The notes under the pieces: generated by a model | Told to the model about the DNA's origin: nothing | The model's database searches: none | The model's input: only the letters and a program-made list of their open reading frames with translations | Source: Gnetum montanum | Lineage: Eukaryota > Streptophyta > Gnetopsida > Gnetales > Gnetaceae | NCBI GenBank assembly: GCA_015680685.1 | Contig: MNCI01029492.1 | Span: forward strand, 2,147-66,146 | Length of the DNA stretch: 64,000 nt | Reading direction: 5' to 3' | Shown: one piece after another, positions 1 through 11,264 of the stretch | Layout: every line of letters starts with the position of its first letter | How positions within the stretch are numbered: position 1 is the stretch's first letter | Made by a program: the position numbers and the translations under genes

Positions 1-95
1 GCTTGGTAACCCAGTGGCGTATTTGGGGTCTGCGCTTGGTAATCCCAGTGGCGTACCTAGGCCTATGCTTGGTAGTCCCAGTGGCAGTCGTGCAC
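1..95 (+). repeat. Short tandem units inside the LTR (about 33 bp, three copies)
   Basis: Three successive copies of a unit beginning GCTTGGTAaYCCCAGTGGC start near positions 1, 34 and 67. Shorter two- or three-copy versions occur at the same place in the other LTRs of the family, near 1643, 10868, 37440, 38450 and 42350. The repeat is therefore a family trait rather than a local accident. Confidence 0.7.
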
Positions 96-461
96 GAAGT
101 CCAAGATGTGTACGGTTGATCAAGGAATCGGTTGCTCATCGCACTTAGGCTAGATTAGATTTCTTACCCTTTTCCTCTTAGCTTAGAATTAGTTAATATT
201 ATTTTCCATTGCCTTCAGGAGTAGCATTAGAATTAGAACACATCATACACCTCATCTAGACTAAACCATACGTGACATATGCAAAACTAGTCTAGATGGG
301 AAGATAGCGAACTGCGACCTAAGGCTAACTATCTAGATGCCACAACTAGTCCATCTGCAGAGTTCGACCGGATCGCGCGTGCGATGCTCGTTTCGTATGG
401 TTGAGTGTAGGGGTACCTCGCCACTCATCAGTTGGGCATAGGGTATACTCACTACTCATCA
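1..461 (+). repeat. 3' portion of an Athila-like LTR, truncated by window edge
   Basis: This stretch matches the right half of the LTRs at 1171-2034, 37998-38839 and 41844-42717. It has the same GCTTGGTAATCCCAGTGG unit, the 'actaaaccatac' block and the 'gttgggcatagggg' to 'CTCATCA' terminus. The terminus occurs at 430, and a second copy of the last ~31 bp follows and ends at 461. No tRNA-Asp-type primer site follows, so this is the end of a 3' LTR or a solo LTR whose left part lies outside the window. It is closest to the 32212 fragment and the 41844 solo LTR, which form one subfamily. Confidence 0.75.
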
Positions 462-511
462 ATAGTGATGTAGAAACCTTTCTATATTAGCTCATTGTCT
501 AATCATCTTTA

Positions 512-646
512 CACATGTTCAAACCATCTAAGATGCCAGTCTTGTAGATTGTCTAAAAAAGAAGCTACTCCAAGCCTTTCTCTAATGTTTGTATTATGTA
601 GTTTATCTTTTCTAGTAACATTCAATATTCATTGAAGCATTTGCAT
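512..646 (-). pseudogene. LINE (non-LTR) reverse transcriptase C-terminal fragment
   Basis: Read on the minus strand, this gives a match to the conserved tail of plant non-LTR retrotransposon RTs. A Met-rich 'MQMLQ..LNVTRKDKL' segment is followed by 'NIRERLGVASFLDNL' and 'LRWFEHV', corresponding to the family pattern MRMLRWM-GKTRKDRI-N-IRE-LGVA-LRWFGHV. One stop lies inside (tgg to tga type) and another at the end. No catalytic motif or endonuclease is left; only about 45 codons survive. The match is from family knowledge, without a search. Confidence 0.7.
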
Positions 647-1165
647 AAATTCAAACTCTTAGTTTTTAAATATTTTACTCAACATCTATCTCATATTGTC
701 AAACCTCAATGGCTTTTCTAACAATGTCTTCCTTTGCAAGTAATAAATTGCAAGAGAATTTCATAGTTAAACAAAACAAAATCTCCTCATCACTTGCCTC
801 AATTACTCTTTACCAAATTTTTTCTTGTCAAAGGAATTTTAGATCAAATTTCCCAAATGTAAAACATGGTTATTACAACAATCATAATTCAAGTGATATA
901 TGCCTCAATGAGATATAATGATAGATGCCTTAGTACACTCATTGACATTGAACCTAATACTTGTAAGCAACAAGCCTTAGAGGTTTCTTTCCAACATGCA
1001 TGAAATTTCTAAATCTAATGTAAATATTTGTGTCCCTTCAAAATCCTCATCTCTTAACATGTACATGCAACTTCTAGTGTAATACTATTACAATTGAAAT
1101 GCTTGGTTCATTATTCATATGTAATTGTTTTGCAACAAGTCAATCCTTCATTCCTAAATTGGATG
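647..1165. other. AT-rich spacer with no recognisable gene
   Basis: About 500 bp separate the LINE tail from element A. The sequence is AT-rich with short ORFs in several frames and no domain I can name. Upstream LINE sequence on the minus strand may continue into it but is too decayed to read. The last ~45 bp ('gttttgcaaca' to 'ggatgcaatg') are repeated just beyond element A at 11269-11310. Confidence 0.5.
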
Positions 1166-1170
1166 CAATG

Positions 1171-2034
1171 TGATAAACTGTATTTTGTTTGGCATTGATA
1201 GCATATATTTGAAATCAAAGCCCTAATATTGGATACCTGATATTGAGGGCTTAAAGGCAATGTTGGATATTTGATGTCATGGGATGTGTGCTAGCCTATA
1301 AATATAGCGCTTGGGCACATGGTTTGGGCATAAGTTTTGTCATAACATAGCAGAGCTCTTACAGTTTTTCTTTTCTAGAGTTAGAATATTTTCCCAAGTG
1401 CCTGCAGTAGAAGTCATTGACTGTACGAATCTTTATTTAAGCACTATTGTACTTAAGTATGGCAGTTTGTGCTTTCTAATAAACCTTGTAGCACTTCGGT
1501 TAAATTAAATATTTTATTTATGCATGTAATGTTTTATGAAATTTTATTTAATAATTTTAAGTAATTAAGCTAAGTTAAGTTAGCTAGGATAAATAGCATT
1601 TAATTAAGCATATAAGTACGATCACTTCAAGCATGTGCATGATGCTTGGTAATCCCAACAACACTTAACGTTTGGTAACCCAACAACATTATATGTGTTC
1701 AAGATGTGTATGGAAAGTGGGACTGGATACTTATGTTAGGATTAATTATAGATTAATTAGTTAGATTAAATTAGCCATTAAAAATTATTTCATTCCTTTA
1801 TTTTAAGCACTATGAACATAAAACATAAAAATGATAAAACTCAAATGCCTGAGTTGCACTTAATCATACCCTTGTATTTCATAAGTGTAACCAGGAAGAC
1901 AATGATTATAACAATTAGAATTCACTTCCTAGAACTAGTGTAATTGAAGACTTAAGGTCTACAAAATTCAACTAGATCATGCATGAATGCTTGTGATTTG
2001 TATGGTTAATCATAGGGGTATTCATCACTCATCA
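1171..2034 (+). repeat. Element A 5' LTR
   Basis: It aligns along its length with 10457-11259. Shared landmarks are the TATA region, the 'taataaaccttgtagcac' block, the CTTGGTAATCCC unit and the terminal CTCATCA. The 5' copy contains an extra ~60 bp. By-eye identity is roughly 80-85%, which means an old insertion. Confidence 0.92.
1297..1304 (+). promoter_or_regulatory. TATA box of element A 5' LTR
   Basis: TATAAATA lies 127 bp into the LTR in the context 'gctagcc-TATAAATA-tagc'. The same box sits at the equivalent place in the 3' LTR (10569-10576) and in the solo LTR (41956-41963). Transcription would start about 30 bp downstream. Confidence 0.7.
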
Positions 2035-2035
2035 T

Positions 2036-2053
2036 TGGTGTCATTGCCATGGA
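2036..2053 (+). promoter_or_regulatory. Primer binding site, decayed tRNA-Asp type
   Basis: TGGTGTCATTGCCATGGA starts two bases after the LTR end. The canonical plant tRNA-Asp complement is TGGCGCCGTTGCCGGGGA. The differences are C-to-T or G-to-A at CpG or CpHpG positions, as expected from deamination of methylated cytosine. The same site is present in elements C and G. Confidence 0.8.
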
Positions 2054-2199
2054 CCTTTTGTTTGATATGTGCGCTATCTAGGAACTTAGTGAAAACCATT
2101 TAACATCATTGAAATGAACCCTAAGGTCACATCATATGTCAAAATAAAAAAAATAATCATAATAAAGAACATTGATGTTTATTTTTTTCTAATCCTAGA

Positions 2200-4750
2200 A
2201 TGTCTTCTTCTTCTCATACAAGTAATTCTCCATCTAAGTTTGAGCGAACATCTAATCAACAAAGAATTGAACAAAATAGATCAACAAGTGCCCCTCCAAT
2301 ACAAGGTTGTATATGCTCATCCCAATGATTATGTGCCCAACTTCACCTTCATCCTACACTAGGATGAATAGATGTAGTGGTGGGACCTAGAGGACAACAA
2401 TATGTTGTTGCCTGGTTGATCCATTCCTCCAATTCTCCAAAGAACTCTTATGAGGTTGGGTCTATAGGGACTTCATTCTGAATATGTTGTGCATGATAGT
2501 GATGCTAGGGAGTACCATCCCAAAAATGCATAATGTAAAAGGGATCAATAGCAAGAGAAGCATTATGAAAGTTCAAAGGGGAAATGGTCCAATGGCTTCT
2601 CATTCTTGGTGTTCAAAAGAGATGGTGAGGGCTTCTTTGAGGGCTCTCAATTTAATAACACTCCTCTCTTTGACTTCGGCCAAGAAGGCCAAAACTAGAA
2701 CCTATAGTCTACTATCCACAATCTTAGCTCTAGCAAGAATGGATCCCATGATTAAAATGGATCTGAGGAGGAGGATCATGGTAAGGATGAGGATAAGCAT
2801 CATGATCATGATCATGATCGTGATCATGGCTATGACCATTGAAGAGGGGGTAGCAGGCATTGTGGTGATGCTAGTCCTCCTTTCTCTTCACCTTCATCAT
2901 CATCTTCTTTCTCTTTTGGCTATGAACACAATTGAAAAGGGCATGATCATGATGGAGGTGATTGATGGGAGTGAAATGATCATAGGGCCCATCAGGCGAG
3001 TTAAGATCAATGATGCAGGCATTCAAGGGAGGTCGATCATCACAAAAGTAGGGGTAGTAGAGGACATCATAGGCACCATGGCCACCACAGAGGCCATGGT
3101 TATGATGAGCCTTTACTTGTCACTCGAAGCATGCTAAACACTACAAAGGTAGTGAAAATTCCCATAAGGCACATAAAAGATAGCTGAATTAAGAGGCTAG
3201 ACATGAACAATATTCCCAAGTTTGAAGGGAGATATAACTCAGATCCATAGAACCATCTTTAGGCCTTTCATGATGCATGTGCCTTGCAAAATGTGGAGAA
3301 GGATTGGTAAAAACTTAAGCTATTCCCAAGGACACTTATTAAGGAAGTAGAAAGTTGGTATTGGTCTCTAGAACCGAAATCCATCAAATGGTGGAGTATA
3401 ATGCTTGAACTATTCAATGACAAATATTAGATGTACTCCAAAGCGTCCAACTTGAGAAGGTAGATCCAAGGATGGAAACAAGGGATGCATGAACCCTTAG
3501 ACATATCTATGGGCTGATATTATTCTCTATTGCATAGATGTCATAGCCATGGTTATTCTCAATAGGAACAACTTTGCCATATCATAGATGGATTCCAATA
3601 AAAAACAAGGAGAACTCTTAAAGTCTATGCCCAAGGATGATTGTTAGAACTAAGAGCTCATCAAATTTAAAGGCTAATTAAGTAGGTAGCAAACTAAGAA
3701 GATGAGTTAAGAAAATAAGATAGTGCAAAAGAATATAATAGGGATCCTTTCATCAGAAAGAGGGTGGTTCACTTTTGTGATAGTGAGAAGGAGTCATCAC
3801 TTGATGAGGTGATGAATAGAAAGACCTTGTAGATCCAAAACTCTATGTCTAAAATTTTAGCTAAGGTAGATAAAATGTGGGATTCATTGGATGAAAAATT
3901 TCAAACTACTCTAAAAATCACAAAAGAATCAAGAGAGTAGAGTAGTGTTCATGACTGTAGGAGGCAGAAAGAAGTTGAATGTGCCTATCAAAGGGGTATG
4001 GAAAAAGCTGCTATAGTAGAAGAAGTTGTGGAGATAGAATTAGATGATGTTGATGGGTGTGACATCTATCAATACAAACATCCCAAAGGATGTTTCCCTA
4101 CCATGTCATACTTTTAGAAGTTTGGGGTATACACTTTAAATACTAGACTAGAAAGAAGGTAAGCACCCAAAAGATTGTCTTATCCTCAAGGCAATCCTAG
4201 GAAGTTCCACTAACAACAAACCTGCTATCCAAGTGGAGCTCCACCATAACCATATGAGCAGTACCAATAGTGGCAGTAGCCATAGTCATGGGGGATGCCA
4301 CCACCAAGGTAGTAGTACCTTTATCAGCAACTAGATCCATATGGGTACTATGTTCAGCAACCCGTTTGTCTGTGTGACTCTTCCAGTCACACCACCTTCT
4401 AACATCACTACTACCCTCCAGAGTATTACAAAACTCATTCTCCATCTACTAGAGGGGAAACCCCATATCCACATAAACCTCCTCATGTTTTTGCATATGT
4501 CCCTCCACCCTCAACCCAATTACTGCCTACTCCATCTATGCAAGGTGAAATTCCACTATAGTCACAACAATGTAATGATACTAGGGCTATTAACTTACAG
4601 TTGGCTTTCTAGCTGAATGGTTTGAAACCCAGATCTCAAAAATGACCATTCTTCCAACCCAAAAATCCTACAAATTCCTCAAATACTAATGTGGTTGGCC
4701 ACCTTGTCTCTCTATCTCCCTCTACATATAATCCATTCGAGTCCCCTTCA
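2200..4750 (+). pseudogene. Element A gag, degenerate
   Basis: The reading begins at ATG 2200 (MSSSSHTSNSPSK). A conserved family segment ('VVYAHPNDYVPNFTFILH') lies near 2300-2360, a His/Asp-rich linker near 2780-3080, and the gag core at about 3110-3620. The core runs 'EPLLVTRSM', 'IKRLDMNNIPKFEG', 'KLKLFPRTLIKEVESWY', 'MLELFNDKY', 'SNLRR-IQGW' and 'YYSLLHRC-SHGYSQ'. This matches the Athila-type gag order (LFP-L---A-SW, LRN-I, L--CPHHG). A Tyr/Pro-rich tail follows at about 4230-4500. Many stops and shifts break it. The longest ORF here, at 2484-3137, is out of frame with the core. Confidence 0.75.
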
Positions 4751-4768
4751 AACTAAACACCTCCCAAA

Positions 4769-5200
4769 GTGCATATCATTATGTTAATGCATGCGGTAAC
4801 CAAATGGATAAAGGTTAGCCACCTTCCCAAGAAACTATCTAATCTTGAAAGTCCTATTTACCTTCAAATCACTAGAAATGAGCCTTGTAAAGCTCTTCTA
4901 GATTTAGGTTCTGATGTTAATATGATTTTCCATGAGATGTATAAAGCCTAGAACATGCCTCCACTCAAGAAGAGCAACATTTGTCTCAAGTTTGTTGATC
5001 AGTCCATCACTATTTCCTTAGGACTAGTGAAAGACATTATGACTACTATTTGTGGATGATCCTATCGAGCTAATTTCTTGGTGATCCGAGTGAACAATTG
5101 TAAGGGGGACTTCCCAATCATCATGGAAAGGGCTTGGCTAAGCATTGTTAATGCAGAATTGAGGCTCTGAGATCTTTCCCTAAAAAATATCTAAATAAAA
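4769..5200 (+). pseudogene. Element A aspartic protease remnant
   Basis: An open stretch to 4951 contains 'CKALLDLGSDVNMI', with the active-site triplet Asp-Leu-Gly-Ser at 4901-4912 in place of the usual Asp-Ser/Thr-Gly. The downstream frame carries 'DFPIIMERAWLSIVNAEL', the second hydrophobic part of retroviral-type proteases, which recurs in element E at 35273. Stops split the two halves, so it is inactive. Confidence 0.7.
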
Positions 5201-5559
5201 TGCATTCAAAAAGATCTAGAGGAAGAAATTTCCATGCATCACGAACAATAATACAAGGTGCAATTGTGTGCAAAAACTATGGGCTATTAATAGTGTATCT
5301 ATCAAAGCATGTAGTCAATGTGCTAATATATCTGAAATTCAAAAGTTCCTGTATACATCAGCCATAAAGTAGAAGGACAACCAGTGGCTAACAGCTAATC
5401 TTGAAGGTAGCACACTTTGCATGGAGCCTACTAAGAGCCTAAAATGTGCCTACATAGAAGACATGGATGAACTAAAGCAAGTTCATCACCAACTCTCCAT
5501 TGACAAAATTGATTATACTAATCGAAGAGTTGAAAATTCTTGAAAATTTTAAACAAGAG

Positions 5560-6470
5560 CCCCTTGAGTTGACAACTCTACCTATTAGCATGGAATATAC
5601 ATTCTTGAAAATGGAAAGCCAGTAATAATCAATGTAAATCTTGCTCCTGAAGGGAAGGAGATGTTGTTGACTATGATCAACAGATGGCCAACAACCTTTC
5701 CTTGGTCATATCCCGAACTCATAGGGATTAATCCTAGGATATGCCAACATCATATCTACACTAATCTAACCATGAAGCCAAGGAGACAATCATAGAAACA
5801 GTTAAATCCCAAATTCAAATAGATTGTCAAAGAGGAAATCAAACAACTCCTCAAGGTGGGGTTTCTCTATCTCATTGTAGATAGTGAGTGGATTAGCCTA
5901 GTCATGATTGTTCCAAAAAAATATGGCAAGTGGCAGGTCTACATCAACTTTTGGCTATTGAATATGGCAACATTCAATGATCACTTTCCATTGCCATTTT
6001 TGGATCAAGTGTTGGACAACATTTTTGGGCAATGTCAATATAGTTTTCTAGATGATTATAGTGGCTATAACCAAATCCAAATCGCACCAGAGGGTTAAAC
6101 CAAAATCACATTCACAAGTCCCTGGGAGACTTTTGTGTATTGAAAGATGCCATTTGGCTTGTGTAATGCCCCTACCATATTTCAACGCTTGGTCTTGAGT
6201 ATTTTTCAGCAATAAATTGTTAGTGGGGTTGAAGTCTTCATGGATGACTTCTACACCTATGGGGCTATATTTGAGAAAGCCCTGAACCATCTTGAGCAAG
6301 TGCCCAAAGGATGCGTGAAGACCAATCTTTGAGTCAATTGGTACAAGAGCCATTTGATGGTCCAAGAGAGCATTGTGTTAGGGCACAAAATTTTAGAAGC
6401 AGGATTTGAGGTTGACCCTCAAAAGATCAGGTTCATCTAAGGAATTACTTGTTAACTAGAAATTGTAAAA
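5560..6470 (+). pseudogene. Element A reverse transcriptase, degenerate
   Basis: The pre-RT spacer leads into 'EIKQLLKVGFLYLIVDSEW', 'MIVPKKYGKWQVYINFWLLN', 'DHFPLPFLDQVLD' and 'SFLDDYSGYNQIQIAPE', then 'TFTSPW-TFVY-KMPFGLCNAP-IFQR'. The catalytic FMDD is at 6237-6248 (EVFMDDF), followed by 'NWYKSHLMVQESIVLGHKI'. The FMDDF form and the SHxMVQE-IVLGHK segment are typical of Athila RTs. Stops at several sites inactivate it. Confidence 0.88.
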
Positions 6471-6479
6471 GATGTTTGA

Positions 6480-7040
6480 TCATTCCTTGGCCACACTAAC
6501 TACTATTGATGATTCATAAATAATTTCTCTAAGATTGTAAAATCATTGGTTGAGCTAATAAAAAAATATTCTTCATTTTTTTGGACTAAGGAATGTGAAA
6601 ATGCATTCTAACATCTAAAGGAGAAACTTGTAGAAACTCTAATTCTATAGGCACCAAACTAGTTTAAACCATTTCACGTTATGATGGATGCATCAAATTA
6701 TGCCTTGGGGGCTATGCTTACATAATTGGATGACAAGAAACATCCATATTATATCCACTGCATAAGCTAAAGCATTGTGGATGCACAACTAAACTACACC
6801 ACCATAGAAAAAGAATTGATGGCAATGGTGTTTGCTCTGGAAAAGCTCAGGCACTATGTGCTTAGGAACAAAGTGTTTGTGCACATGGACCATAATGTAA
6901 TTCACTTCTTGAGGAATAAGTGAATGATGAGCCCCTGTCTCATACGGTGGTTGGTGATCTTGTAGGAGTTTGATCTTACAATGGTAGATCGAAAGGGAAC
7001 TAAGAATGTGGTCGCTGATCACTTGTCTTAGTTGAGATGG
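6480..7040 (+). pseudogene. Element A RNase H, degenerate
   Basis: This follows RT directly. Visible parts are 'FWTKECENAF', 'PFHVMMDASNYALGAML' (first catalytic Asp), 'YTTIEKELMAMVFALEKLRHYVLRN' (catalytic Glu region), 'VFVHMDHNVIHFL' and 'FDLTMVDRKGTKNVVADHLS'. This is the usual Ty3 RNase H order with a few stops. Confidence 0.85.
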
Positions 7041-7299
7041 GACAACAAAGAGGAGGAAAACCTATTGTTTTATTAGTTTCCTAGGAACTCCTCTTTATTA
7101 GGGCAATAACTGAACAATTTTCCACTAAGCCTAAATGGTATGATGGCATTCTCACCAATCTTCTTACTTAAGAGATGTCACAAGAGCTAGACCATAGAAA
7201 TAAACAATAGTTTCTTCACCAAGGAAAAAACATTTCATGGAGATCAACAGGCACCTCTACAAGGTGTGTGCCAATGGCCTAGTTTGTTGGTTTATTCTT

Positions 7300-8300
7300 G
7301 ATGTTGATAAAAACTACATGTTCTTCAAGATTCTCATGATGGTCTTTGTGGAGGCCACTATGTAGGGAGACATACGACCATTAAGATCTTGATGGCAGGT
7401 TATTACTAGCCAACACTTCTCAAGGATGCTCATCAATTTGTTAGCTCTTATGAGCATTGCCAACGTGATGGTGGAATGATTGCTTAAATGCAGGAATCTC
7501 AATAGTGGATTTAACCATTGGAACCCTTTAACATCTAGGGCATTAACTTCATGGATCTCATCATGTTGATGTCAAATGGAAAGGCATACATCATAGTCAC
7601 TATTGACTATTGTATAAAATGGGTAGAAGCAACAATTTTCACTAATTGTACATCTTCTACTATTGCTCAATTTGTACAACAAGATGTTTTCAATAAGTTT
7701 GGTTTGCCACGTGCATTAATTTCTGATAATGGAACCCACTTTACAAGCACTACCTTTTAGAAGCTCATGCAATGCTTGGGGGTTGAGCATAAACTAACAA
7801 CACTTTATCATTCCCAAGCCAACAATCAAGCTGAGGTTACAAATAGGTAAATCACTAGGATCTTTACAAGAATAGTTAGTAGATATAGGAGGGATTAGAA
7901 CATGAAACTCAACGATGCTCTTTGGTCCTATCACTCCACTTAGAAGCTTCCTATAGGCTACTATCCCTATGCCCTAGTGTATAGAAAATTGCTAATTCTT
8001 TCTATTCAATTTTAGCTCCATACATTTTCAACAACATGTGATCTTGACGTTGACGTAAGTCTAGCACAAAAAGAAAGATTAATGAATCTCAAACTACTAG
8101 ATGAAAACTGATTGGTGGCCTTGTCATCTAACAAGTTACACAAGGCATTCAACAAAAAGTGTCATGACCTTAGAATTTGGAAAATCAAATTTCAACCAAG
8201 AGATAAGGTCCTCTACTAGAACCCCACACATGTGCCACAATGAACCAAGTTTAAAACACTATGGGAAGGCCCTTATATTATTCTAAAACCTTTCCTTCTG
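7300..8300 (+). pseudogene. Element A integrase, degenerate
   Basis: The zinc-binding HHCC region is visible as 'DSHDGLCGGHYVGRHTT' to 'YEHCQRDG' near 7325-7470. The catalytic core has 'GINFMDLIM' (first Asp region), 'ALISDNGTHFTS' (second Asp) and 'SQANNQAEVTNR' (Glu). A longer open stretch covers 7551-7760. The C-terminal part, 'FQPRDKVLY-NPTHVP', ends near 8300. In-frame stops and shifts break it. Confidence 0.85.
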
Positions 8301-10456
8301 GGGACATGATGATTTACAAACCTGAGAGCCTAGATAAGAAACAACTAGTCAACATGCAACAAATCCAATGTTTCCATGAGTCTAAGTAAGCTAATACAAC
8401 AAACATCTCATTAGATGGACAACCATGCTCAAGCTTTCAAATCTCCTCCTTTCAACTTAGTCATGGGGGAGATGGTCATCCATGATAATCATATAAGTGG
8501 CTTCTCAATTTTCATCTTTTTGTTTCACACATTTCTGTTTTACACCTTGTTATGTTTACAACTTTTTGTTTTAAGCCTTCTTTATCTTACACCTATTTGT
8601 TTTTACTTTATTAATTTTTTCCAATATTTGTTTTACAACATCATTAGTACATTTTATTTTTCTTGGATATTTTATAATTTATTGTATATTTTTCTTTATT
8701 TTGGTGTGATTTTCTTATTATGTTCTAATAATAACATGTCTTATTACCAATTGGGTACAGTGTAGTTTTCTTGATGTGGGCATGTACTATCTGGTTAATT
8801 GATTGTTGGTGTTTGGATTCTTACTTTGAATTTTGTTACCAATAACAAATACATTGCTTTTTTTTTTATGAAATAAGTAATGAGTTCACATCATCCACCC
8901 ATCCACAAACTCTATGGTGTTTCTGGTTCTGGAAGTGTGAGGTCCCTTTTCATTAATAAAACTTTAATGAACTTATGACCTTGGTATTTTTTGGACTTAG
9001 AAAGGTTTCAAAGGTTTGAATAGAATGTAACTTCAAGGGGACTCAATACTCTTTGTACTCTTATACTTACTTGGGTGCATGGGTGTTTTCATGGATTTCT
9101 TACCATTCTGTGTTAACCAATAATAAGAAGTTGAATAAGTCTTTGCATGGTGTGGTTCCGATTCAAAGAAAAAAAGAAAAAAAAAAGCTATGGAAATTCA
9201 AAGCACACCCTTTAGACAAAATAAATGGGCTACAAGAATTGGTTATGGGACTAGAAAGACATGTTACCCATGCTTGAAGGTCCCCTCTAACTAAGGACCT
9301 TTCTCACTTCTTGTTTCCCTTTTATTATTAAATAAGGAATGGTGGTTGTTTTGTGGGAGCACTCTTGTATCTCAATGGAATGGATTAGTCTTAGAGTGGC
9401 AATGTGAAGTCACTAAACGTGGTTGGTTTTAGTCTGGACTAAAGATGGATTTTATCAAGTCATTTAACCACAAAATTCACAACGAACTTCATGTGACCTT
9501 AATCGAGAACTCCATTCCACTTTCTCTCTCTCATCCATCTATGCTTTCCATGTCTCACCTCACTATTGGTGTTCATGTCCTTGTTTGATGTCTTGGTTTT
9601 ATGTGTCAAAATTCTTAGGTAGTTTCTTTTAGGTTTTTGTACTTAACTTTCTGTAACCATTAATCACCCATGGGACCCATGGACTCCTTGGTTTAAGGAT
9701 ATGCAAAGGCAATAAAGGACATGTGCCTACTTTAGGGAGGATCCACTTGGATATGTTTTGGTTGGGTTAGTTAAGTTCTTTACCCTTAGGCATTCTCACA
9801 ATTAAATCTTTTTACATGCCCCATTGATGAAATCCAATTGTGCACATCTTCACAACATTTTTTAGTGAAATTCTTTTTTTATTATTATTGTGAATTCTTT
9901 AATCCTCTTCAAGCATTTCATCACATTTGGGCTTTTCAAAATTTAATAATGAACTACTTATCTATTTCACCCCATTTTTAGTCTTCCCACTAACACTATT
10001 AAAAGAATCAATCCATCATAATCATAACCTAGCCAAGTGTAACTGTTGATGAGACAAGCTACCTAAAAGCTATACATTACACATTTCACACTAATCCATG
10101 ATTTTATTGTGATTGCAGTGGGAAGCATGGACTGGAAGTGGGACTATCGTTACTAAGGAATCAGTAGCATCATCATGCAACAAGGCCCCATCATGATTAT
10201 TGAATCTTCTTCCTTGTTCTTTAGCTACAAGAGAAGTTGGATGTTAGTCTTGGCTAGGGTGTTCAATTCTATTGTCATGAACACTCAGTTTTGTAAAAGA
10301 TTGTAAATCTGTACACTTGGGCACTTAGAATTTGTTTTTTCCATATGAGTTGTTTTGCTTGTCAGTCAATAATCCCATAACTTCCCAATATTTTGTAAGG
10401 GACTTGTTCCTATTTTTGTTCACTCAAGGACAAGTTTTCATTCAGTCATGGGGGTA
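8300..10456 (+). other. Element A post-integrase tail (possible env-like or 3' untranslated region)
   Basis: This 2.2-kb region lies between integrase and the 3' LTR. It starts with a T-rich block (8500-8750) that translates to a Phe/Leu/Tyr-rich hydrophobic stretch. It then has several blocks shared with elements C and G, such as 'gggctacaag' to 'agacatgttacccatgcttgaagg' (9226-9280) and 'cattaatcacccatggg' to 'ggaggatccactt' (9658-9750). Athila elements can carry an env-like gene here, but no continuous reading frame remains. The last bases before the LTR, 'tcatgggggta' (10446-10456), are a weak polypurine tract. Confidence 0.65.
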
Positions 10457-11259
10457 TGATGAATTGTTTTTTATTTGGCTCTGATATTAGAGCCCTAATA
10501 TTAGATACCTGACATCGAGGGATCAGAGGTGATGTTAGATATCCAATGTTGCAAGATGTGTGCCAACCTATAAATATAGCACATGGGCATATAGTTTGAG
10601 CATAAGTTTTGTCATAGCATAGCAAGAGTCATTGAGTGTACATATCTTTATTCGAGCACTGTTGTACTTGAGCACTGTAGTATGTGCAGTAATAAGGATG
10701 AGCTTTCTAATAAACCTTGCAGCACTTTGGTTAGATTAAATATTTTATTTATGCATTTAATGTTTTATGTAATTTTTTTAATGTTTTTAAGTAATTAAAC
10801 TAAGTTAGCTAGGTTAAATAGCAATTAATTAAGTACATAATTATGACTACTTCGAACATGTGCATGACGCTTGGTAATCCCAACAATGCTTAACATTTAG
10901 TAACCCAACAACATTATACGTGTTTAGGTTGTGTATAAAAAGTGGGACTAGATACATATGTAAGGAATAGTTAGAGATTAATTAGTTAAATTAAATTAGC
11001 CACTAAAAATTACTTCATTCCTTTATTTTAAGCACAAAGAACATACAACATAAAAATGATAAAACTCATATGCCTCAATTGCACTTAACCATACCCTTGC
11101 ATTTCACAACTATAATTGGAAAGACAATGATTGTAACGATTAGACTTCACTTCCTAGAACCAGTGTACTTGAAGACTTAAGGTTTACAAAATTCGACCGA
11201 ATCACATGTGTATGCTTGTGCTCTGTATGGTTGAGCATAGGGGCATTCGTCGCTCATCA
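10457..11259 (+). repeat. Element A 3' LTR
   Basis: It starts TGATGAATTG after the short G-rich tract and ends CTCATCA immediately before the CAATG target duplication (11260-11264). It carries the same TATA box (10569-10576) and landmark blocks as the 5' LTR. Confidence 0.92.
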
Positions 11260-11264
11260 CAATG

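Larger units (their letters stand above)
1171..11259 (+). mobile_element. Element A: full-length decayed Athila-like Ty3/gypsy LTR retrotransposon
   Basis: The element is bounded by LTRs of 864 and 803 bp that start TGAT and end CTCATCA. It is flanked by a perfect 5-bp target duplication, CAATG, at 1166-1170 and 11260-11264. Inside are a tRNA-Asp-type primer site, gag, protease, RT, RNase H, integrase and a 2.2-kb tail between integrase and the 3' LTR. The gag core, the FMDDF form of the RT motif, the primer type and the long post-pol tail resemble Athila elements. Every reading frame is broken by many stops and indels, so the copy is old and cannot encode its own proteins. Confidence 0.93.

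Noticed and set aside
2036-2053. tRNA gene relics at primer sites
   Set aside because: Only the 18-nt complement of a tRNA 3' end is present, exactly after an LTR. It is a primer binding site.
2484-3137. 217-codon plus-strand ORF, the longest in the left half
   Set aside because: It is one base out of frame with the recognisable gag core (EPLLVTRSM, starting near 3107) and its Met/Ile-rich content follows from the repeated 'gatcatgat' DNA. It is a shadow of decayed gag.
8415-8765. 116-codon hydrophobic ORF as a membrane protein gene
   Set aside because: The Phe/Leu/Tyr content is explained by T-rich DNA, and the matching regions in C, E and G have stops in different places. It is kept only as a possible env-like relic in the tail finding.
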